This document shows positions 56,935-64,000 of a stretch of DNA of 64,000 nt, one piece after another. The position numbers were made by a program, and so were the translations under genes. Position 1 is the first letter of the stretch, and each line of letters opens with the position of its first letter. The stretch covers positions 45,338,520-45,402,519 of the forward strand of contig NC_135505.1 in the NCBI RefSeq assembly GCF_052857255.1, in the 5' to 3' direction. This DNA is from Amblyomma americanum. Its lineage: Eukaryota; Arthropoda; Arachnida; Ixodida; Ixodidae. The notes beneath the pieces were generated by a model. It searched no databases, was not told the DNA's origin, and saw only the letters and a program-made list of their open reading frames with translations.

Positions 56935-57335
56935 CCAGACAGCAGCGCAAAAAGGCGTGGACAAATACGAGACGACAAGGACAGGCGCTCGATGGCCTCG
57001 CAAGGCGTAAGCAGAAGGTAGCAGTGATACCTTACATACGCACACTCTCGCACAATCTGAGGAAGGTAGCCCAGCGTTATGACGTGGAAGTCGTGTTCTC
57101 TGCTCCTCACAAGCTGTCCAAGCCTTGCAGGATAATTTAACCGGAGGCAACCCAGCAGCACGGCTGTGGCAAAAAACACAGGCAGCCTTTTGTTGCATGC
57201 ACAGAAGGTGTAGTTTACGGATTTCCCTTAAGTTAGGCAAAACGTATGTTGGACAAACAGGGAGATGCGTAAACGTGAGGTTGAGAGAGCATGCCAGGAA
57301 CGTCAGAAATGCACGCGAGGGAAAATTTTTTTAGG
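56935..57335 (+). pseudogene. Second Penelope-like remnant, opposite orientation (RT-nuclease linker and GIY-YIG)
   Basis: The plus strand reads VAVIPYIRTLSHNLRKVAQR, then KLSKPCR, the usual segment after RT in Penelope-like elements. After an in-frame stop near 57137 and a frame change, GKTYVGQTGRCVNVRLREH gives the nuclease motif with the conserved G-x-Y-x-G and R...R..EH positions. It breaks off at about 57335. Not collinear with the 55.6 kb remnant, so it is a separate insertion. Confidence 0.75.
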
Positions 57336-58388
<1,053 letters not shown>

Positions 58389-58475
58389 GCACACGCCGTG
58401 GCGCTGGTGAACACTCTAAACCTTTGCTTACACCCAATAAACATAAATACTAACGAGAGCAGTACATTGGACAGC

Positions 58476-58700
58476 CGTCACCGTAGCTCAGTTGGTAAGA
58501 GCACCGGACGCGATATTCGGAGGTCGTGGGTTCGGATCCCACCCGCGGCATGGTTGTTTTTCTGCTGCTTTATAAATATTTTCTTTAAGCGATAGATTAA
58601 TCTTAGTATTATTAACCCAGTGATTAGCACTACACAATAAAAAAAATATAAACACCCCCTATGCACCTTGGTTTTGGTAACTGTTGGCTCCCTTCATAAG
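58476..58700 (+). mobile_element. tRNA-SINE copy 2, complete
   Basis: The head 58479-58550 folds like a tRNA: A box TAGCTCAGTTGG, B box GGTTCGGATCC. The body follows to ACCTTGGTTTTGGTAACTG. The anticodon loop lacks the invariant T33 and the acceptor stem is imperfect, so it is a SINE promoter rather than a working tRNA gene. Confidence 0.75.
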
Positions 58701-58749
58701 TTTGTCAAAAACGAGTCCCTCATCTCCTTTACCTTTTCTGCTATATATA

Positions 58750-58948
58750 TTAAGGAAGCCAACAGTCACCGAAGCCAAGGTGCATAGGGGAATGTTTTTA
58801 TTTTTTTAATTTGTAGTGCCAATCAATCGGTTTAAAGAAAATTACTTAGCAAGCAGCAGAAAAAAACAACCATGCCGCCGGTGGGATGCGAACCCACGAC
58901 CTCCAAATTTCGCGTCCGGTGCTCTTACCAACTGAGCTACGGCGACGG
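58750..58948 (-). mobile_element. tRNA-SINE copy 3, complete
   Basis: On the minus strand the head starts TGCCGTCGCCGTAGCTCAG near 58946, has GGTTCGCATCC as B box and ends GGCGGCA; TGCCGTC and GGCGGCA can pair as a 7-bp acceptor stem. The body ends GACTGTTGGCTTCCTTAA with a short AT tail. Confidence 0.75.
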
Positions 58949-59216
58949 CAGTCCAGTCTGCTGCTTTCGTGGGTATTTATGTTTACTGGGTGTAAGCGAA
59001 CCTTGAGAGTGTTCACCAGCGCCACACTCGTCCATAGCGGTGGACGTAGCACGTCCTGTAATACCGCGAGTGTGACATAGAACGTCATCTAACGGCAAGG
59101 GCGGAAACTGTGAGAGAGCCCTCTTATGCTACCTATGGCAACAAGACTGCCAGAACCGACACCCCGTTAAGCTATTAGCAGACAAGGTAATGGAAATGAG
59201 GGGCTCGTTTGACAAA

Positions 59217-59357
59217 CATATTAAGGAAGCCAACAGTCACCGAAGCCAAGGTGCATAGGGGAATGTTTGTAATTTTTTTTTAATTTGTAGTGCCAATCAA
59301 TCGGTTTAAAGAAAATTACTTTTAAAGCAGCAGAAAAAACAGCCATGCCGCCGGTGG
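59217..59357 (-). mobile_element. tRNA-SINE copy 4, head truncated
   Basis: Same body as copy 3 (AACAGTCACCGAAGCCAAGG on the plus strand at about 59231). The head stops after CCGCCGGTGGGA. A second AT tract (about 59382-59414) lies to its right. Confidence 0.75.
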
Positions 59358-59377
59358 GATTCCTTTTACCTTGTCTG

Positions 59378-59414
<37 letters not shown>

Positions 59415-59418
<4 letters not shown>

Positions 59419-59587
59419 ACGTGCTTTGCACGCACGGAGGTTTATTCAAAGAGGGGACCGGTCGAAGCAGGATGGAAGCAGGAAGCCTAGCCGCGTCCTT
59501 CAGCTCTCTCTTTTTCTTCCTCTTTCCCCGCGGGTCAGTCCTTCATCTTCTGCTTCTTCCGTCGAGGTTCTGTGGAAGCACGTTACA
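59415..59587 (-). repeat. Gypsy-3 3' LTR (173 bp) with polypurine tract alongside
   Basis: On the plus strand it runs TGTTACGTGC to GCACGTTACA; these ends are inverted copies of each other (TG...CA). GCGAGGAGGGAAA on the minus strand (59588-59600) is the polypurine tract. This is a very short LTR for a gypsy element. The second LTR is outside the window, so the length rests on the end motifs. Confidence 0.75.
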
Positions 59588-59621
59588 TTTCCCTCCTCGC
59601 AGACGATGCCCGTCGGGCGAG

Positions 59622-62600
59622 TTAAACAGACCGTCTGGGATGGAATCGCTTGAGGCGGGCTACATGCACCACCTGAGATTGGCGTGACCGTCGACCACTA
59701 GCAGTTAGTCGTGCTATAACGTAATTAACGTCACTTATGCACTCCAACACAACAAATGGTCCAGTGTAGTGGGATAGCAGTTTCTGACACAGACCACGCT
59801 TGCGTAGAGGGGTCCACAACCACACAATGTCACCAGGAACATAAGAAACTTCTTGGTGTTGGACGTCGTAGCGGTTCTTGGAACGCTCTTGCGAAGATAA
59901 AATTCGAACGCGGGCAAGCTGGCGAGCTTCTTCAGCTCTGCAGAGTGTGGTCGCAAGAGAAGGTTCATCGTGGATGAAAAATGGTAGCATGGTGTCAAGG
60001 CCGCAGCGAGGCGAGCGAGCATAGAGCAGGTAAAAGGGGCTGTAGCCAGTTGTCTCATGTTGCGCGGTGTTGTACGCATGAGTGATGAACGGGAGTACGC
60101 CATCCCAGTCCTTATGATCTGCAGCGACGTACATGGCAAGCATGGTGGTGAGCGTACGATTAGTGCGTTCTACCACACCGTTCGTTTGGGGATGATATGG
60201 CGTGGAGTGGCGAAAACTGCAGCTGCTGAGGCGGAGAAGTTCTTCAACAACGTCCGCTGTAAATTGACGTCCACGGTCGCTAATGAGAACTGCAGGAGGG
60301 CCGTGCCGAAGAATGACGAATCGAAGTAAGAAGTTAGATACTTCAGACGCAGTAGCAACTGGTATCGCGGCTGTCTCACAATAACGGGTTAAGTGGTCTA
60401 CGCACACAAGAATCCATCGATTTCCTTTAGAGGATCGTGGGAAAGGTCCAAGGAGGTCAATGCCAACTTGCTCAAACGGGGCTGTTGGAGGTGTGATTGG
60501 CCGCAATTTGCCCGGTGGACTTGAAGTCGGCAGCTTAAAGCGCTGGCATTGCACACAGCTGGCTACATAGTGCTGGATGGTTGAACGCATGTTAGGCCAG
60601 TAAAATCGTTGTTGTGTGCGGTGGAGTGTGCGTGTCACTCCCAAGTGCCCAGACGTGGCGTCGTCGTGCATCATTTCAAGAACTGTGATGCGTAGGCTTT
60701 CGGGTACGACAAGAAGCATGCGTGCTCCTCCAGAAGCGAATTTCTTCTTATAAAGCAAACCGTCGCGAATGCAAAAAGTATTCTTTACAGAATCTTGAGC
60801 GGCATCAAACAAAGAGGTTAATGTTTGGTCCTTGCGTTGCTCAGTTCGAAAAACTTGAAGATCGGGGAAGGCTTGTGAAAGTGACGACAAGTATTCATCA
60901 AAGTTGTCTGCGTCGTCCTCAGTCGTTAGAAGCGGCAAACGGGAAAGACAATCGGCATCTGAGTGTTTACGGCCGCTTTTATGCACAACAGTGAAATTAA
61001 ATTCTTGTAGGCGCAAAGCCCATCGAGCAAGCCGGCCACAGGGGTCACGAAGACTCACTAACCAGCAAAGCGAGTGGTGGTCGGTCACGACGGTGAAAGC
61101 ATTCCCGTACAGATAGGAGCGGAAGCGCTGTACAGCGAAAACAACGGCGAGACATTCTTGCTCAGTAACCGTGTAATTTCTTTCGCTCTTACTCAGCGAA
61201 CGGCTGGCATATGCTACCACGTGCTGATCGTGACCATGGCGTTGTATAAGTACAGCGCCGATACCGATACCACTTGCATCAGTGTGCACTTCAATTGGTG
61301 CAGATGGGCAGAAGTGGCGTAGGATGGGGCCCGAGGTCAAAAGAAATTTCAGATGCCGGAAAGCTGCGTCACATTCGCTGGTCCAATTGAACGGTGCATC
61401 TTTATGCAGCAAACACGTGAGTGGGTAAGCGATGTCCGCAAACCTAGCTATAAAGCGTCGAAAGTACGAGCAGAGCCCTAAAAAACTCTGCAGCTCTTTC
61501 ACTGACTGAGGCACCGTAAAACTTTTGACAGCTTCAATTTTCTTTGGATCTGGTCGAACACCTTCTTTATCAACTAAATGACCAAGAACAATTGTTTCAC
61601 GGTTCCCAAAATGGCATTTCTTGGAATTGAGGATAAGGCCAGCTCGTTCCATGCAATCAAGCACAATATCCAGACGGCGGTTGTGCTCACTAAATGTTTT
61701 GCCAAAAATTACAACGTCGTCCAGATAACATAAACAAATTTGCCACTTGAGGCCACGCAGGATTGTATCCATGAACCGCTCGAATGTTGCAGGTGCATTA
61801 CATAATCCGAAAGGCATAACGTTGAACTCGTAAAGTCCGTCTGGTGTAATGAATGCCGTTTTTTCCCTATCTGCAGCGTGCACGGGGATTTGCCAGTAGC
61901 CGGATCTCAAATCAATAGAAGAAAAGTATGAAGCGGAGTGCAGACAATCAATTGCGTCATCTATACGTGGAAGCGGGTAGACGTCCTTCTTCGTGGCCGT
62001 ATTTAAGCGACGGTAGTCAACACAGAACCTCCATGTGCCATCTTTTTTCTTAACAAGGATAACTGGAGCCGCCCAAGGACTGGAGGATTCTCGAATTATG
62101 CCTCGCTTTAGCATCTCTTGAACTTGGTCATCTATTAACTTACGTTCAGTGGCTGAGACTCGATAGGGCTTCTGGCGTATAGGAGGTGCGGAGCCGGTGT
62201 TGATCGTGTGATGAATACGACTGGTAGGCGGTGGTGTTGAATCGTCTTTGGCAAAGTCGAACACGAACACGTGTTTCAGAAGGAGTTCCACTAGAGTGCG
62301 ACGCTCGGTTGGGGAAAGAGCCTGATTAATCATAGCCTTAACTTGGGTCTCCATATCTCTTTTCACGTGCTGCTCACTGACAGAGTTGGTTAACGCCGCG
62401 ACGAAACCTGACACACCTTCCTCGAAACGGGCGAGTTTGAGGCCCCGGGGCAACACAGCTGGCTCTTCAGAGTGGTTCACTGTCCACAGCTCGGTACGGC
62501 CTCTCACCACGGGAACGACGCAACGAGGCACGACGATACTCTTCTTAGAGCAGGAGAGTGTCGTAGGCTCTACCACAGCTTCAAAAGATTCGCACTGATT

Positions 62601-63136
62601 GTGAATAGAGGAAACCCGCACGAATGCTGCAGAGAAAGCTGGTACAATAGTATCTTCTTCCACCGCAAATGCTCCAAAATCCGGTGTCGAGTTATCCACA
62701 AGAGCTGAAAGTAACGAAGAATTCAAAGCAACTTCTCCCGTACGACAGTCTAAAGTTGCACCACACTCTTGCAGAAAATCAATCCCAAGAATCACATCAT
62801 GCGTTGACCGTGGTAGCACTGCGAATTCTGTTCTAAACGTTAGACCACCAATAACAACATCCGAAGCACACACACCAAGTGGAACCAAAGGTTCACCACC
62901 GACACCACGGAATAACGCTGCACGGTCACCACTAAACATCACTTTCCTACCTAAACGATTCTTAAACCTCAAACTCATAACGGATACGGTAGCACCAGTG
63001 TCCACAAGAGCCATTGTTTTCACACCATCAATAAACACTTCCAGTTTGTTCTTCAACATAAACACGGGCAGAGGTAGATTGGACGTCATCGACTCGCCGG
63101 CGGCCTCACCTCCATCGGCCGCGCCTCCTAGTTTCC
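59622..63136 (-). CDS. Gypsy-3 Pol (protease, RT, RNase H, integrase), intact
   Basis: Open from the frameshift site to the stop at 59622; counted from the ATG at 63089 it has 1155 residues. Protease LVDTGATVS (Asp30); RT with VDYRRLN, SIDLRSGYWQI, FGLCNAPATF and catalytic CYLDDVV (455-458); RNase H with HTDASGIGIGAVL near 602, TEQECLAVV and VTDHHSL; integrase zinc domain H...H...C..C (HDDATSGH, CVQCQ) at 808-849, and DDE at Asp878, Asp938 and Glu974 (GIDLLGPF, ISDRGRQF, NGVVERTNR). A GPF-type module follows (HYTGPFVVLE). No lesion was found. It is in the -1 frame relative to Gag, so ATG 63089 is probably not used as a start. Confidence 0.92.
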
Positions 63137-63137
63137 C
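63085..63137 (-). promoter_or_regulatory. Gypsy-3 -1 ribosomal frameshift signal
   Basis: On the minus strand the Gag codons CCG GGA AAC TAG contain GGGAAAC (63137-63131), a canonical X_XXY_YYZ heptamer, right before the stop. Slipping back one base gives GGG AAA CTA GGA, which is exactly the open pol frame. Eight nucleotides later GCGGCC can pair with GGCCGC across an 11-nt loop, the usual position for a stimulatory structure. Frameshifting itself is inferred. Confidence 0.8.
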
Positions 63138-64000
63138 GGAGGCGGAGGGGATGCACGACGTCGAGGAGAAGGTGACCGCCGTTGGCGCTGAGGTGGCGGC
63201 GTCACACTGCGGTCAGATGCGGGTGATGAACTCCGCAAATTGCTCGGACGGTACGGGTCCCAAGCGGACGTTGGGGGTCTCTGCTGCGCGGTGTGCAGTT
63301 GCCCGTAAGTATTCGCCGGGGGTTGGCAGTCTTGAGAAGTTGGGAAACGACGGCGGCAATATCTAGCGATATGCCCTGCAATGCCACACCGGTAGCACAA
63401 AGGTTGAGAGCGCCAGCGACCGCCATAAGAGTCCTGGCGAACAAAGTCGCGACGTTGGCTGAAGCCAGGATCTCGCTGCTGACGAACCACGTCTTCTGGG
63501 TAGGTGGGCCTCCTTTCTGTCGGCTGGTGGCGATAACGTTGGGCAATGTTCCGATCGTCCATGGGCAAAGTGCCGTTGGGTGGAGCCCACGGAGTCGACA
63601 GGGCGGCAACATCTTCCTCCGGTGCAGAACTGTGCCGCAGATATTGTGTGTGGCAGAAGGTATCCCGGGATCTGGACAATTCCTCGCGCACAATCTCTCG
63701 AATCATATCAGCCATAGAATTTGGAGAACTGGCTTCAACACTGGCTATAGAGGTGACATTGGCCAATCTTCCGAATTTAGGGGTGATTCGACGCAGCTTA
63801 AGAGCTTCAAATGTTCTGCAATGTTCTATAACGTCAGCGGTGGTGCTCAGGCTCTCTTTGCTAATCAGGAAATTGTAAACATCTTCCGCAATTCCTTTTA
63901 GAAGGCGGCCGACTTTGTCTTCTTCAAGCATTCTGGAGTTAACTAGCTTGCATAACTTTAAGATGGCTTCGATGTATGCCGTGCAAGTTTCTCCGGGTAC
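63128..64000 (-). CDS. Gypsy-3 Gag, C-terminal part, continues off right edge
   Basis: The frame is open from 64000 to TAG at 63130-63128. It has a capsid-like helical part (YIEAILKLCKLVN, LLKGIAEDVYNFLI), an arginine-rich linker, a CCHC knuckle CYRCGIAGHIARYC, and a proline/arginine-rich tail. The first in-window ATG (63931) is internal, since the frame runs through it. Gag forms the particle and packages RNA. It ends exactly at the slippery heptamer. Confidence 0.88.
   Translation of the reverse strand, partial: VPGETCTAYIEAILKLCKLVNSRMLEEDKVGRLLKGIAEDVYNFLISKESLSTTADVIEHCRTFEALKLRRITPKFGRLANVTSIASVEASSPNSMADMIREIVREELSRSRDTFCHTQYLRHSSAPEEDVAALSTPWAPPNGTLPMDDRNIAQRYRHQPTERRPTYPEDVVRQQRDPGFSQRRDFVRQDSYGGRWRSQPLCYRCGIAGHIARYCRRRFPTSQDCQPPANTYGQLHTAQQRPPTSAWDPYRPSNLRSSSPASDRSVTPPPQRQRRSPSPRRRASPPPPGN

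Larger units (their letters stand above)
59415..64000 (-). mobile_element. Gypsy-3: Ty3/gypsy element with intact pol, 5' end beyond window
   Basis: From right to left on the minus strand: Gag (partial, off the right edge), a -1 frameshift site, a complete pol in the usual order protease, RT, RNase H, integrase, a polypurine tract, and a 173-bp 3' LTR. The conventional order and its own Gag make it a family different from Gypsy-1 and Gypsy-2. The LTR abuts an AT tract, so the target duplication (possibly ATAT at 59411-59414) needs the other end. It looks recently active. Confidence 0.9.

Noticed and set aside
58479..58550. Possible tRNA gene (also 58870-58946 on the minus strand)
   Set aside because: A and B boxes are good, but the anticodon loop lacks T33, stems are imperfect, and each is continuous with a repeated SINE body.

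Overview
This looks like a transposon-rich intergenic and intronic stretch of an arthropod nuclear genome, most probably an ixodid (hard) tick. The organism call is an inference. It rests on the mix of RTE, CR1/L2-like and I-clade LINEs, Penelope-like elements, Ty3/gypsy elements and tRNA-derived SINEs, together with a TRAF-like gene whose degenerate RING and TRAF zinc fingers resemble tick paralogues. I see no prokaryotic gene organisation, rRNA, convincing functional tRNA or CRISPR array. Nearly all long open frames belong to mobile elements.

Layout, left to right. 1-2.9 kb: an RTE fragment running off the left edge, a 32-bp fold-back, and the 5' part of a CR1/L2-like LINE (intact ORF1, broken endonuclease) with repeated 5' UTR monomers, all mainly on the minus strand. 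About 2.9-8.8, 22.2-31.0 and 31.0-35.4 kb: three diverged copies (A, B, C) of one large unit; B and C are directly tandem. Unit B carries a nearly intact RTE element whose 5' part is inverted (twin-priming structure, 11-bp target duplication), and units A and C show empty sites for a B-specific SINE. 9.9-10.5 kb: a palindromic MITE. 11.6-17.3 kb: Gypsy-1, a complete LTR pair with a 4-bp target duplication. 18.0-21.9 kb: a CACGTG minisatellite and a small retroposon with target duplications. 35.6-46.0 kb: an I-clade LINE with a 10-bp target duplication, split by Gypsy-2 (36.5-41.5 kb, 4-bp target duplication). 47.5-55.6 kb: in-phase exons of a TRAF-like gene on the plus strand, with LINE and SINE insertions in its first intron. 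55.6-57.3 kb: two Penelope-like remnants in opposite orientation. 58.1-59.4 kb: a cluster of tRNA-SINEs with a 122-bp AT tract. 59.4-64.0 kb: Gypsy-3 on the minus strand, intact pol, running off the right edge.

The most interesting biology is in the LTR elements. Gypsy-1 and Gypsy-2 belong to one family with a SCAN-like Gag. In Gypsy-1 the integrase precedes the reverse transcriptase region, the Gmr1-type order, which is unusual for Ty3/gypsy. Each is defective in a complementary way: Gypsy-1 lacks RT-RNase H, and Gypsy-2 lacks integrase but has intact Gag-protease and RT-RNase H frames and almost identical LTRs. Gypsy-3 has a textbook -1 frameshift heptamer directly before its gag stop, a GC hairpin 8 nt downstream, and pol in the -1 frame.

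Limits: all alignments were done by eye, clade names are from motif recognition, and boundaries without target duplications are approximate to tens of bases.
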